This document shows positions 28,749-37,942 of a stretch of DNA of 64,000 bases, in pieces. This DNA comes from Clostridium jeddahitimonense (lineage in GTDB: Bacteria > Bacillota > Clostridia > Clostridiales > Clostridiaceae). Both the position numbers and the translations under genes were made by a program. Position 1 is the first letter of the stretch. Each line of letters opens with the position of its first letter. A model generated the notes under the pieces. That model was not told the origin of the DNA and did no database searches. It saw only the letters and a list, made by a program, of their open reading frames with translations. Location of the stretch: contig LM994670.1 in NCBI GenBank assembly GCA_000753455.2, positions 2,200,854 through 2,264,853 on the forward strand, read 5' to 3'.

Positions 28749-29810
28749 CCATTCACCTGCTATCATCTCTTTTATATGATCATCATAGAAATTATTATTA
28801 TTAAAATAGTTGCCCGACATATAAAATGTTGGATCTACAGGTATCCATTTATCTTCACTTTCCAAATATACTTCATTCCATGCATGAGGCCCATATTGTG
28901 TCCCATCATATGCACTTCCTGTAACTAGTCTAACTTTTAAATCAATAGCTCTTGCCATTGCAACATAAAGACATGCATAATCAAAGCATATACCTTTTTG
29001 AGTTGTCCAAGCTTCCGTTGCTCCACTTTTTCCACTACTTTCATTATTTAAAGTTTTATAAGCTTTATCAAAATCGTATTCTATATTACTTCCTATCCAT
29101 ACATATAAGCTCTTTGCTTTTTCTAAGTCATTCTCTTTATATTTAGTTATTTCAATAGCCTTATTGTCAATTTCACTATTTGATCTAACTCCGTCTTCTA
29201 ACGTTACTCCATTATAATAAATCAACACGTTAGAGGTAGGCATATAGTTCTCTTCATCACTATACGTTATTTTTTCATTGCTACTAGTGAAGTTTTGACT
29301 TATAGTATCATAAATCATTTTATATCCACTAATATTAGTAAAAATATTCATAGGAAAATTTCTCCCAATAGTCATATTAAATATTACTATTCCTATAAAC
29401 ATTATTAAAATAACAATAGCCCCTTTTATGGCACCCAATAAAGCAGATATAAATATTAAAATCCTTCTGTTTAATATTTTGCCAAAATAAAATAATTTAG
29501 CCAAAAACTTTAATACCATATAAATTATAAAATGAATTATAAAGTAAACTACAACTAATAAAACCATTCTAATCACTTCATTTTTTATTGAAGAAAAAGC
29601 AAAATAGTTATAACTTATTTTAATAATATCCGCTAAAATAACATTTAAATTACTATTTATTATTAAAAAAGATAGTAATATCGATAGATAATATAAGGTT
29701 CTATTAATAGGAAATTTTATATCTCTATGATCTTTTAGTAGATTTATACTTTCTTTAACCCCAAATAAAATAAAAGCAAAGCATATAGAATATGCTATTA
29801 ATTTCTCCAT
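28746..29810 (-). CDS. Membrane protein with transglutaminase-like domain
   Basis: A 354-residue protein. The first 150 residues hold about four membrane segments (about 4-20, 38-60, 78-105, 118-145), and a transglutaminase-like cysteine-protease-fold domain follows at about 225-335. The triad is visible: Cys in KGICFDYACLY, His in GPHAWNEVYL, Asp in WIPVDPTF. The fold is used for cross-linking, deamidation or proteolysis; here the activity is unknown. It starts 17 nt downstream of recX. Confidence 0.85.
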   Translation of the reverse strand: MEKLIAYSICFAFILFGVKESINLLKDHRDIKFPINRTLYYLSILLSFLIINSNLNVILADIIKISYNYFAFSSIKNEVIRMVLLVVVYFIIHFIIYMVLKFLAKLFYFGKILNRRILIFISALLGAIKGAIVILIMFIGIVIFNMTIGRNFPMNIFTNISGYKMIYDTISQNFTSSNEKITYSDEENYMPTSNVLIYYNGVTLEDGVRSNSEIDNKAIEITKYKENDLEKAKSLYVWIGSNIEYDFDKAYKTLNNESSGKSGATEAWTTQKGICFDYACLYVAMARAIDLKVRLVTGSAYDGTQYGPHAWNEVYLESEDKWIPVDPTFYMSGNYFNNNNFYDDHIKEMIAGEW

Positions 29811-29827
29811 AAAGAATACTCCTTTAA

Positions 29828-30463
29828 TTAATACTCATCCTTTTTTACAACCTCTTTCATAACGTCTGATGCTAGGTCATAATTGTATCCTTTGCTTATA
29901 AGAAATCTATATAATTTTTGTGATAGCTTATATTTATCACTTTCTCTTCTTTGTAATTCATTATATTTCTTTTGTGCTAAAATTATCGCTCCATCTTTAG
30001 AGTCATCATAATCTATTTTAGAAAGTTCCTCATTTATTAGTTCATCTGGTATCCCTTTTCTTTTTAGATTATATTTAATCTTGTTTCTACCTTGGCTTTT
30101 TAATTTATCTTTTACATACATCTTTACATAATTTTCATCGTTTATAAGATTATATTCTCTTAAAAACTCAATGGCTCTATTTATAGATTCTTTACTATAC
30201 TCTTTCGCTATTAGCTTGTTATATATTTCTTTTTCTGTTTTATAACTTCTTTCAACTATCTTAAGTGCAGAATTTTTACACTTCATAAATTCATCTTCTC
30301 TTGCAAGTCTCGTAAGTTTTTCAATATCTATAACTTGCTTTGGAGCCAAATTTTCTTTATAAACTATTTCTGCACTTAATGAAAAAGCAAATTCATCGTC
30401 TATATAAACATTAATTCTTTCTTTATTTCGCTTACCAATCTCTAGTTTCGTTATTATATTCAT
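29828..30463 (-). CDS. recX: Regulatory protein RecX
   Basis: A 211-residue helical protein that modulates RecA filaments. The N-terminal beta part (ITKLEIGKRNKERINVYIDDEF) is followed by three-helix repeats typical of RecX: EKEIYNKLIAKEYSKESINRAI, YVKMYVKDKLKSQGRNKIKYNLKRKGI and KLYRFLISKGYNYDLASDVM. The ATG at 30463 fits AAGGTGG; the GTG 12 nt upstream lies inside that site. It begins 13 nt after the M16 peptidase gene, forming an operon with it and the transglutaminase-like gene. recA itself is not in the window. Confidence 0.9.
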   Translation of the reverse strand: MNIITKLEIGKRNKERINVYIDDEFAFSLSAEIVYKENLAPKQVIDIEKLTRLAREDEFMKCKNSALKIVERSYKTEKEIYNKLIAKEYSKESINRAIEFLREYNLINDENYVKMYVKDKLKSQGRNKIKYNLKRKGIPDELINEELSKIDYDDSKDGAIILAQKKYNELQRRESDKYKLSQKLYRFLISKGYNYDLASDVMKEVVKKDEY

Positions 30464-30476
30464 AATTATTGCCACC

Positions 30477-31718
30477 TTATGAAGACTTTAGTATATGAAT
30501 AGTAGGATTATTTAATACTTTATTTGCAACATTATAAATTTTGTCCTTAGTTATATTATTTAAACTATCCATATCATCTAAAAATTCAAATATATCCTCT
30601 CCTTCAACACTTTGGGTCAAAATATAGCTACATAACTCCACTGGATCTTCTAATGTTGATACTACAGCAGTTTTATGAACTTTTTTCATTATATTTAAAT
30701 CTTTTTCTCCTATTTCGATTTTTCCTTCCTTTATTCCCAATAAAGTCTCATCAATAGCTTCTATTGCACTATCTATATCTTCTTCATCTACAGCTGTATA
30801 AATATATAATGTTTTTACATGTTTTGTTACATCAAGATGAGAATATATATCGTAGGCTAGCCCTCTATTTTCTCTTATTTCCCTAAATAATAAGGAATTT
30901 GAGCTTTCTCCTAATCTATGGTTTAGAATTCTTAATGGTAATTCATACTCTTTATCTAATTCATAAAATGTATACAGATATATAATTGTATTTAATTCAA
31001 TATTTTCTTTAACAGTAATCTCTTTAGTTTTTACATTCTTTTCATCCTTAACTTTTAATGATGTTATATCTCCACTTTTCCACTCTCCAAAATGTTCTTG
31101 AATCATTTTTAGAGCCTCTTCATGTTCAAAAGATGATACCATAGTAATAACAGAATTATTTGCTATATAATGCTTTTTATAAAATGTATACAAGTCTTTA
31201 TGATTAAATTTCTTAACATTTTTTTCTACGCCAGCAACATCGTATCTAAGAGGTCCCTTCTTAAAAGCTACTTCATTAGCTCTCTTAAAACTTAAATCTT
31301 CAACACTATCTTTACTAGTTCTAATCTCTGCTAGAATGACTCCTCTTTCCTTCTCAATTTCTTCCTGCAAAAACACTGATGACGTCACCATATCAGATAA
31401 AATTTCTATTCCATTTATTAACTCCTCTTCTAAACAACTTATAGAATATACAGTAGACGTAAAGTCAGTATACGCGTTATACTCTCCCCCCAAAGCTTCT
31501 AATTCATCATTTAGAGCTTGAAAGGTTCTTTTATTGGTTCCTTTAAAAAGCATATGTTCAATAAAGTGTGAAATCCCCTTCTCATTTACCTTTTCATATA
31601 ATGCTCCAACTTTAATTCCTATATTTATTGATGAAATTTGTGTGTCTTTTTTTATTGTTAATATCTCTAACCCATTAGGTAATAGATGTTTTTTTATGTC
31701 AAAATTCAGCTTAATCAT
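30477..31718 (-). CDS. M16 family zinc peptidase
   Basis: A 413-residue pitrilysin-type protein. The inverted zinc motif HFIEHMLFKG (HxxEH) is at about residues 46-55, with the distal Glu in ERGVILAEI. The C-terminal half carries the usual LRENRGLAYDIYS-like segment (REIRENRGLAYDIYS). This is the processing-peptidase-like class, about 410 residues, active as a dimer of two-domain chains. Substrate unknown. It heads the operon with recX. Confidence 0.93.
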   Translation of the reverse strand: MIKLNFDIKKHLLPNGLEILTIKKDTQISSINIGIKVGALYEKVNEKGISHFIEHMLFKGTNKRTFQALNDELEALGGEYNAYTDFTSTVYSISCLEEELINGIEILSDMVTSSVFLQEEIEKERGVILAEIRTSKDSVEDLSFKRANEVAFKKGPLRYDVAGVEKNVKKFNHKDLYTFYKKHYIANNSVITMVSSFEHEEALKMIQEHFGEWKSGDITSLKVKDEKNVKTKEITVKENIELNTIIYLYTFYELDKEYELPLRILNHRLGESSNSLLFREIRENRGLAYDIYSHLDVTKHVKTLYIYTAVDEEDIDSAIEAIDETLLGIKEGKIEIGEKDLNIMKKVHKTAVVSTLEDPVELCSYILTQSVEGEDIFEFLDDMDSLNNITKDKIYNVANKVLNNPTIHILKSS

Positions 31719-31872
31719 ACTCTATTGCCTCTCCCATCTCCAATTATTGTTCTAATACTATAATATAATATGTTTAATAATTAATTACAATATAATAATA
31801 ATAACACAGTTTATAATTATATCACTTTAGTCTATAATTATACTTAATAAAAAATTTTTATGAGGAGTATGT

Positions 31873-32556
31873 ATGGAAAGAAATATTTTAATTATAGAAG
31901 ATGAGATTAGAATTAGAATTTTACTTAGAGACTATTTAAAAAGAGACGGCTTTAATGTAATTGAAGCTTCTGATGGTGATGAAGGTATTAATGCCTTTCA
32001 AAATAATAGCATCGATTTAATTCTGTTAGATATAATGATGCCTAGAGTTGATGGAATTACAGTGTTAGAAACTATACGTAACGTTTCTGATGTACCTATA
32101 ATTCTATTAACTGCCAAATCACAGGAAGAAGATAAACTATTTGGCTATGAGCTCGGAGCTGATGATTACATAACCAAACCATTTTCCCCAAAAGTTTTAA
32201 TAGCTAAAGTTAAGGCTTTACTTAAAAGAACTTCTGATGGAGGTAACTCTTTTTCTTCAGCTAAAGATTTCAACGGCTTAAGTATAAACAAACTTGCTCA
32301 TGAAGTTAAAGTAGATGGTACAGCTTTAAACTTATCTCCAAAAGAATTTGAACTATTAGTTTATTTAACCGATAACATAGGCATATCACTAACTAGAGAT
32401 ACAATATTAGATAATGTTTGGGGCATAGATTATTATGGGGACCTTAGAACTGTTGATACAAACGTAAAGCGTTTAAGAGAAAAGCTTGGCTCTAAAGCAA
32501 ACTATATAATTACAGTAAGAGGTAGCGGATATAAATTCGAGGTAAATCATGAGTAA
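31873..32556 (+). CDS. OmpR-family response regulator
   Basis: A 227-residue regulator with a receiver domain (acidic pocket IIEDE at 7-11, phosphoacceptor Asp53 in LLDIMMP, Thr in LLTAK, Lys in ITKPF) and a winged-helix DNA-binding domain (LSPKEFELLVYL, VDTNVKRLREKLG, VRGSGYKF). GAGG precedes the ATG. It overlaps the kinase gene by 8 nt, so the pair is translationally coupled. Targets cannot be inferred; the divergent M16/recX operon is a positional candidate only. Confidence 0.96.
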   Translation: MERNILIIEDEIRIRILLRDYLKRDGFNVIEASDGDEGINAFQNNSIDLILLDIMMPRVDGITVLETIRNVSDVPIILLTAKSQEEDKLFGYELGADDYITKPFSPKVLIAKVKALLKRTSDGGNSFSSAKDFNGLSINKLAHEVKVDGTALNLSPKEFELLVYLTDNIGISLTRDTILDNVWGIDYYGDLRTVDTNVKRLREKLGSKANYIITVRGSGYKFEVNHE

Positions 32557-34051
32557 AAGTATTTCAAAAAAATTATTTACAATAACGTTTAGTTTAATTT
32601 TATCGGTATTCGTCATTAATATGATAGTTCAATTACTTTTCTTTGAAGATTTTTATTTAGATAGAAAAGTTAAAGATTTAAAAAATGAAGTTAACACCTT
32701 TAGAACCATGTACTCTTATCAACTGGTTAATAAAAATACTCTATATAACGCCCTAAGCTCCTATGAAGAATCTAACAACTCCAAAATGGCTATATTCTCA
32801 CTTGATGGAAAGCTTAAGTATTTAACAAACTATGAGGGTGGTGTAGATGATTCTACAACTTTAACAGCTTTTTGTGCAGATCTTCTTTCTAATAATGAGT
32901 TAATTGATAGAGTTTTAACTCACGACACTGTTGAGTGGACAATTTTTATCGATAAAAGTAGCGACAGTAAAAAAATTGGAGTTGTTTCTCCTATGTCCCT
33001 ACAAAACTTTAATGATTCAATTATAATTTCAGTTTCATCAATACAACCAATACAAGAGGCTGCTTCAGTTATAAAAAGCTTTTATTTCTATCTGTTAATT
33101 TGTATATTATTTGTTGCTATAATTCTTTCAAATATTTATGCTAAGCTAATTAGTAAGCCTTTGATAAAAATAAACAAAGTAGCAGAAAAGATGTCTAATC
33201 TAGACTTTAACGCAAAATGTGATATAACTTCTCAAGATGAAATAGGAAGTTTAGCTAATACCTTAAACTTTCTTTCAAGTAATCTTGAAAATGCCTTAGA
33301 TGATTTAAAAGATAAAAATTTGAAACTTGAAAATGAAATAGAAAGGGAACGTAATCTCGAAAACATGAGAAAAGACTTCGTCACTAGTGTTAGTCATGAT
33401 TTAAAAACTCCGATTGGAATAATAGGCGGCTACGCCGAAGGTTTAAAAGATGATATAGTAACTGGTGAAGATAGAAAAATTTATCTAGAAACTATAATTG
33501 ATGAAGCTAACAAAATGAATTCATTGTTAAATAGTATGCTCGATCTTTCAAGACTTGAAACTGATAAAGCAACATTGGAATTAGAGGACTTTAATATAGT
33601 TAGACTATTACAAGGAATGATTAAAAAATTCTCTTTAGAGCTTACTAATAAAAATATAGCAGCTAACTTTTTAGCTATTCCTCCATATGCTTATGTTAAT
33701 GGAGATATACTTAAAATTGAGCAAGTTATACAAAATATACTTACAAATGGAATAAAATATTCTCCTGAAGGAAGTAATATAAATATTTCTGTAGTAGATC
33801 AAAATGATAATTTTGTAATAAGTATTGAAAATACTGGAGTAAATATACCTGAGAAAGAACTAGAAAATATATTTGTCAAGTTTTATAGATTAGATAAATC
33901 CGGTGATAGAACAAAAAAAAGCTACGGATTAGGTTTATCCATAGTTAAAAGAATATTAGATCTTCATAATAGTGTTTATTCTATAAATAATACATCTGAT
34001 GGTGTATTATTCAAATTTACTTTATCTAAATCTATAGATATTGAAGAATAA
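32549..34051 (+). CDS. Sensor histidine kinase
   Basis: A 500-residue membrane kinase. Two membrane segments (about 9-31 and 178-198) enclose an extracytoplasmic sensor domain of about 145 residues; a HAMP domain (about 200-250) and short coiled coil follow. The phospho-accepting His283 is in SVSHDLKTPIG, and the ATP domain has the N box (NILTNGIKYSPEG), ENTG and GLGLSIVKRI. It signals to the regulator encoded just upstream. The signal is unknown. Confidence 0.96.
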   Translation: MSKSISKKLFTITFSLILSVFVINMIVQLLFFEDFYLDRKVKDLKNEVNTFRTMYSYQLVNKNTLYNALSSYEESNNSKMAIFSLDGKLKYLTNYEGGVDDSTTLTAFCADLLSNNELIDRVLTHDTVEWTIFIDKSSDSKKIGVVSPMSLQNFNDSIIISVSSIQPIQEAASVIKSFYFYLLICILFVAIILSNIYAKLISKPLIKINKVAEKMSNLDFNAKCDITSQDEIGSLANTLNFLSSNLENALDDLKDKNLKLENEIERERNLENMRKDFVTSVSHDLKTPIGIIGGYAEGLKDDIVTGEDRKIYLETIIDEANKMNSLLNSMLDLSRLETDKATLELEDFNIVRLLQGMIKKFSLELTNKNIAANFLAIPPYAYVNGDILKIEQVIQNILTNGIKYSPEGSNINISVVDQNDNFVISIENTGVNIPEKELENIFVKFYRLDKSGDRTKKSYGLGLSIVKRILDLHNSVYSINNTSDGVLFKFTLSKSIDIEE

Positions 34052-34089
34052 AAAAATAAGCTGCGACTTTTTGTCACAGCTTATTTTTT
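34051..34089. terminator. Bidirectional terminator after the two-component operon
   Basis: AAATAAGCTG and CAGCTTATTT (with A and T runs outside) form the stem over a 10-nt loop. It overlaps the last codon of the opposing DUF2871 gene. Confidence 0.85.
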
Positions 34090-34483
34090 ATTTTATCTTT
34101 TTATATAATATAGTAGCAAACCAAATTAATGATACTCCAAGCATAGCATGAGCTAATCCAGCAATATGACTTAAACCTGCAAAATCACTACCATTAACTT
34201 GTAGTATCCCTCTAACTAAAAGTGTTACTAACACAAATACTAAAGATACGTTATAAAGTGTTAACCATACTTTATATGCTTTAGCTTTTGATATTTCAAA
34301 AAGCTTGTCTAATATAAGAACTACTAAAAAGAATATAAAACCTAAAATTAGTGCATGTCCATGTAATGCGCTTAATGTCGTTCTATCTGTAAAATTATTA
34401 AACTTAGTAAACTCTCTAAAAAATACTCCCAATGCTAATCCTAATGCTAAATAAAAAACTGAAAAATTTACATACTTTCTCAT
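34088..34483 (-). CDS. DUF2871 family membrane protein
   Basis: A 131-residue protein with four hydrophobic segments (about 6-22, 40-60, 70-92, 105-127). It has a histidine-containing LHGHALILGFIFFL and a second SHIAGLAHAMLG, a pattern reminiscent of the histidine helices of heme-copper oxidase subunit I and typical of DUF2871. Heme or copper binding is only a suggestion. GGAGG precedes the start; monocistronic. Confidence 0.8.
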   Translation of the reverse strand: MRKYVNFSVFYLALGLALGVFFREFTKFNNFTDRTTLSALHGHALILGFIFFLVVLILDKLFEISKAKAYKVWLTLYNVSLVFVLVTLLVRGILQVNGSDFAGLSHIAGLAHAMLGVSLIWFATILYKKIK

Positions 34484-34603
34484 AAAAAAACCTCCAACAA
34501 ATAATTTTTATCTTCTAATATATATTATTATAAAAAGAAGAATTTTTCAATACTTTCAACAAAAATAGTTTGCATTGGAACCATTTTTTTTGTTTTATAA
34601 TAT

Positions 34604-34632
34604 AAAAAAGGAGCTTTTAAAGCTCCTTTTTT
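34604..34632 (-). terminator. Terminator after the 133-residue hypothetical gene
   Basis: AAAAAAGGAGCTTT and AAAGCTCCTTTTTT make a near-perfect stem with T runs on both strands. Confidence 0.85.
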
Positions 34633-34634
34633 CT

Positions 34635-35036
34635 TTAAATTCTACTTATCTTTTTAAATATTATTTCCTTTTTGACTTCTTTCGTTTCAACATCTATTTG
34701 AATTTTAAATATATTAGGGCAACCTTCTTCTCTCCACTTTTTCATATATTTAGGAGTTATTTCAAAGGAATAAAAATATCTTTCATCATAGAAGTCTGAA
34801 AACTCTAAATATTCAACCTTACTATATCTATCTATTTTTATATTCTCTTTATCAAAGTTATTAAAAATAGGGGTAAAAAACCTTAGGGGTATTTCATATT
34901 TAAACATGCCCTTTATTTCTTTTCCTTCCATTATAGCTCTTTTTAAAAATCTTACTTCTTTTTCCTCTAATTCCTTATATCCTAATTTAAATATAGGTTC
35001 TCCTCTTTTATTTTTGTCTATTTTTATCTTTATCAT
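34635..35036 (-). CDS. Hypothetical protein, 133 residues
   Basis: A highly charged soluble protein (many Lys and Glu) with alternating strands and helices: FKLGYKELEEKEVRFLKRAIMEGK in the first third and FEITPKYMKKWREEGCPNIFKI in the last. No family recognised. It lies 31 nt after the SDR gene on the same strand and shares its transcript, ending at its own terminator. Confidence 0.65.
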   Translation of the reverse strand: MIKIKIDKNKRGEPIFKLGYKELEEKEVRFLKRAIMEGKEIKGMFKYEIPLRFFTPIFNNFDKENIKIDRYSKVEYLEFSDFYDERYFYSFEITPKYMKKWREEGCPNIFKIQIDVETKEVKKEIIFKKISRI

Positions 35037-35067
35037 ACGTTTCCACCATCTTAATACTAAATATTAT

Positions 35068-35811
35068 TTATATAATTCCACCATCTACTCTTATTATTTG
35101 TCCTGTTAAATACTTACAATTATCATCACATAAAAAAGATACAGCTTTTGCAATTTCATCACAATCACCAAAACGACCTTGTGGTATTTCCTCGATTAAC
35201 GAATTCTTTTCATCTTTATCTAAAAAATTATTCATCTCTGTATTTATTACCCCTGGTGCTACAGCATTAACTCTTATTCCAAAAGGTGCAACTTCCTTAG
35301 ATAATGCTTTAGTAAATAAATTTATACCACCTTTAGATGATGAATAAACTACTTCACAGGATGCTCCAACTTCTCCCCAGATAGAAGATATGTTAATTAT
35401 ATTCCCACTTCCTCTTGAAATCATGTTGGTTACTGCATATTTTGATAAATACATTGCACCTAATAAGTTGGTATTTATTAATTCCTCAATATCTTCATCT
35501 TCACAATCCATTAGTAATCCAACTTTAGACCTACCTGCGTTATTCACTAATATATCAACCTTACCGAATGTCTTTATAACATCTTGAATTAATTCTTTAC
35601 AATTTATAGCCTTTGAAATGTCTTTTATATATATTTTCCCATAGCCACCATTAGATATTATTTCATCTAATGTTTTCTTTGCACCTTCTACATCCTTTGA
35701 ACAATTAATTGCTATACTTGCTCCTTGCTTACTTAATTCAAGAGCTATAGCTCTTCCAATCCCTCTTGAAGCTCCAGTAACTAATATAACTTTTCCTGTT
35801 AGTTTTTCCAT
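35068..35811 (-). CDS. SDR oxidoreductase, similar to EF-P 5-aminopentanone reductase YmfI
   Basis: A 247-residue short-chain dehydrogenase: cofactor loop TGASRGIGRAIA (about 12-23), NNAG, catalytic Ser in NISSIWGEVGASCEV, Tyr and Lys in VYSSSKGG, and the C-terminal YLTGQIIRVDGG. The sequence around the catalytic serine (SSIWGExGASCEVxYS) is the one I associate with YmfI, which reduces the 5-aminopentanone on elongation factor P; a generic FabG-like reductase is the alternative. The ATG at 35811 has GGTGG at good distance. Confidence 0.75.
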   Translation of the reverse strand: MEKLTGKVILVTGASRGIGRAIALELSKQGASIAINCSKDVEGAKKTLDEIISNGGYGKIYIKDISKAINCKELIQDVIKTFGKVDILVNNAGRSKVGLLMDCEDEDIEELINTNLLGAMYLSKYAVTNMISRGSGNIINISSIWGEVGASCEVVYSSSKGGINLFTKALSKEVAPFGIRVNAVAPGVINTEMNNFLDKDEKNSLIEEIPQGRFGDCDEIAKAVSFLCDDNCKYLTGQIIRVDGGII

Positions 35812-35900
35812 AAAATTTACCACCATCTTTTAGTTTCATACTTTAATTCCAACTTTATTTTACTATTAAAGAAATATAAAGTAAATTCTTTAAATATCTT

Positions 35901-36830
35901 TTATTTAAGTACATCCTTAAATACTCTTAATGCATTTTTACTAAATATTTTTTCTATCTCACTTTCTTTATATCCTCTATATTTCAACCTATCGGCTAAT
36001 AACCCAATCTCTCCTATATTTTTAATTTCCACTTCATTCCCAATTCCATCAAAGTCACTCCCTATTGCAATTACATCTATTCCCCCAACATTTTTTATAT
36101 GGTCAATATGGATAATCATGTCATCTAATTTTGATATTTCAGATTCTCCTAGAAAATTACTACAGAAATTTATCCCCATTACTCCTCCCTTTTCTGATAA
36201 CTTTTTAATCATATTATCAGTAAGATTCCTAGGATGACATTTTATAGCTCTAGCGTTAGAATGTGATGCAATAAAAGGCTTTTTACATATTTCTAATACA
36301 TCAAAAAAACCCTTATCTGATAAATGTGATACGTCAGGTATTATTCCTACTCTCTCCATTTCAGCTACGATTTCTCTACCACATTGGGTTAACCCCTTGT
36401 CTTTATAAATAAAATCTATATTAGGATATCCTATCTTATTAGGAAAATTCCAAGTTAATGTAATGATTCTAATACCTAAATCATATATATTTTTTACTCT
36501 TTCAACTTTTCCTTCAAGAACTTCTCCCTCTTCTATAGATAAAAATGCTCCTATTTTCCCTTCCTTATTAGCATTTTCTAGCTCCTCTACATTAGTTACT
36601 ATATTAATACTTTCTTTATTGTCACCTAATTCCTTCAAAAAGTTTCTATGCATAGCTAAAAATTCTTCATAAGGATTTTTACATTTATCCATTTCTATAA
36701 AGTGAGCAAATACTTGTCCATAAGCCCCTGCTTTCTTTAACTTTTTTATATCTACAGAAAATTCATTTTTGTTTAACCTTCCACCTTCATAATATAATCT
36801 ACTAGCTGTATCACAATGTAAATCAATCAT
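35901..36830 (-). CDS. Membrane dipeptidase-type metallopeptidase (M19)
   Basis: A 309-residue TIM-barrel metal-dependent dipeptidase. Metal ligands are recognisable in order: IDLHCDTASRL (His and Asp near the N-terminus), SIEEGE (bridging Glu), VSHLSDKGF, ASHSNARAI (His) and GSDFDGIG. No signal peptide, so cytosolic. Likely hydrolyses dipeptides, possibly with D-residues at the C-terminus. It is 8 nt after the phosphoesterase gene. Confidence 0.92.
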   Translation of the reverse strand: MIDLHCDTASRLYYEGGRLNKNEFSVDIKKLKKAGAYGQVFAHFIEMDKCKNPYEEFLAMHRNFLKELGDNKESINIVTNVEELENANKEGKIGAFLSIEEGEVLEGKVERVKNIYDLGIRIITLTWNFPNKIGYPNIDFIYKDKGLTQCGREIVAEMERVGIIPDVSHLSDKGFFDVLEICKKPFIASHSNARAIKCHPRNLTDNMIKKLSEKGGVMGINFCSNFLGESEISKLDDMIIHIDHIKNVGGIDVIAIGSDFDGIGNEVEIKNIGEIGLLADRLKYRGYKESEIEKIFSKNALRVFKDVLK

Positions 36831-36837
36831 TAACTCA

Positions 36838-37788
36838 TTACCTCTTCTTTCTACTATTTTCTTTGTTAACTCGTAGCCTTTCTTCTTTAGCCCATGATAA
36901 ATAAGTTGAAATTTTTCTCGGTCCTCCGATAATCTTCCTTTTTACCCATAGTATACCTGAATCTTGTGCATCTACGCTCCATTTTATTAATGTTATATCC
37001 CCATTTTCTATTTCTATGGATGTCATTGCATATGGTAATATACAGCATCCATCATTAAAGTATGGTGGTTCAAACTCACCTGGAAATCTACTATTGTGAG
37101 TATGCCCACATAATAGCATCTTTCCATTATCCCTAGCCCACCTTTGTAGGTCCAAATCAACCCTTGTCCTTCTTGTTTTATTTTTAGCTGAACTTGACGG
37201 ATCTCTAAACCCTGCAATTCCAAACATAAATTTCCAAATATATCTTACTAGAAATCTACTTATAAACCACAGTTCTTTGTTTAAAAAGTCCATCTGATTT
37301 CCATGAGTTACCAGAAATTTTTCATCTAATGGTGTATATAACATATTTAATCCTGGATAAAACTTTATATCTTCTATAAACTTTAAAAATTCTCTTCCGT
37401 AATCTGCACCTATCTTTCTTAAGCTTTTCTCTTGAGTATCTTTAAAATTTTTATTTCCTTTTATTATATCATGATTACCATAAATCATATAAATTTTGTC
37501 TTTTTTCTTATATTTATTAAATATCCTAAATACCTCTTCATATGTATACGCTATTTCATTATAGTTCTTATTCTTCCATAATTCATCACCATCACCAACT
37601 TCAATATATGTGAATCCATTTCGTAAATAATACTTTAATGCAGTAATATATATATTAGCATTAGGTAACAATGAATCAAAATAAGTTCCATCACCTCTAT
37701 GAACATCTGATATAAAAACTAACTTAGATGAATCATCGAAAGGTATAGTTAATGCATTGTCATATAAATAGTCTAGTGTATTTCTCAT
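36838..37788 (-). CDS. Calcineurin-like metallophosphoesterase
   Basis: A 316-residue soluble phosphoesterase with the five family motifs: FISDVHRGDG, EVGDGDELW, YGNHD, VTHGNQMD and CGHTHNSRFP, giving a complete two-metal site. The spacing resembles the LpxH/UDP-diacylglucosamine hydrolase branch, but Gram-positive members have other, mostly unknown substrates. It precedes the dipeptidase gene by 8 nt and is probably co-transcribed with it. Confidence 0.9.
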   Translation of the reverse strand: MRNTLDYLYDNALTIPFDDSSKLVFISDVHRGDGTYFDSLLPNANIYITALKYYLRNGFTYIEVGDGDELWKNKNYNEIAYTYEEVFRIFNKYKKKDKIYMIYGNHDIIKGNKNFKDTQEKSLRKIGADYGREFLKFIEDIKFYPGLNMLYTPLDEKFLVTHGNQMDFLNKELWFISRFLVRYIWKFMFGIAGFRDPSSSAKNKTRRTRVDLDLQRWARDNGKMLLCGHTHNSRFPGEFEPPYFNDGCCILPYAMTSIEIENGDITLIKWSVDAQDSGILWVKRKIIGGPRKISTYLSWAKEERLRVNKENSRKKR

Positions 37789-37942
37789 AAATACTCCTTA
37801 CTAAAAATTCCTTTTTATATCCTATGTCTGAATTTCTTTAAAGGTTATTTAAAAAACTTCATAAAAAATTATTACTACATATAAAAAAACAAATTTGAGC
37901 AAACTATCATTATAATTTTTTTTATAAAAAGGAGGACTAGGT

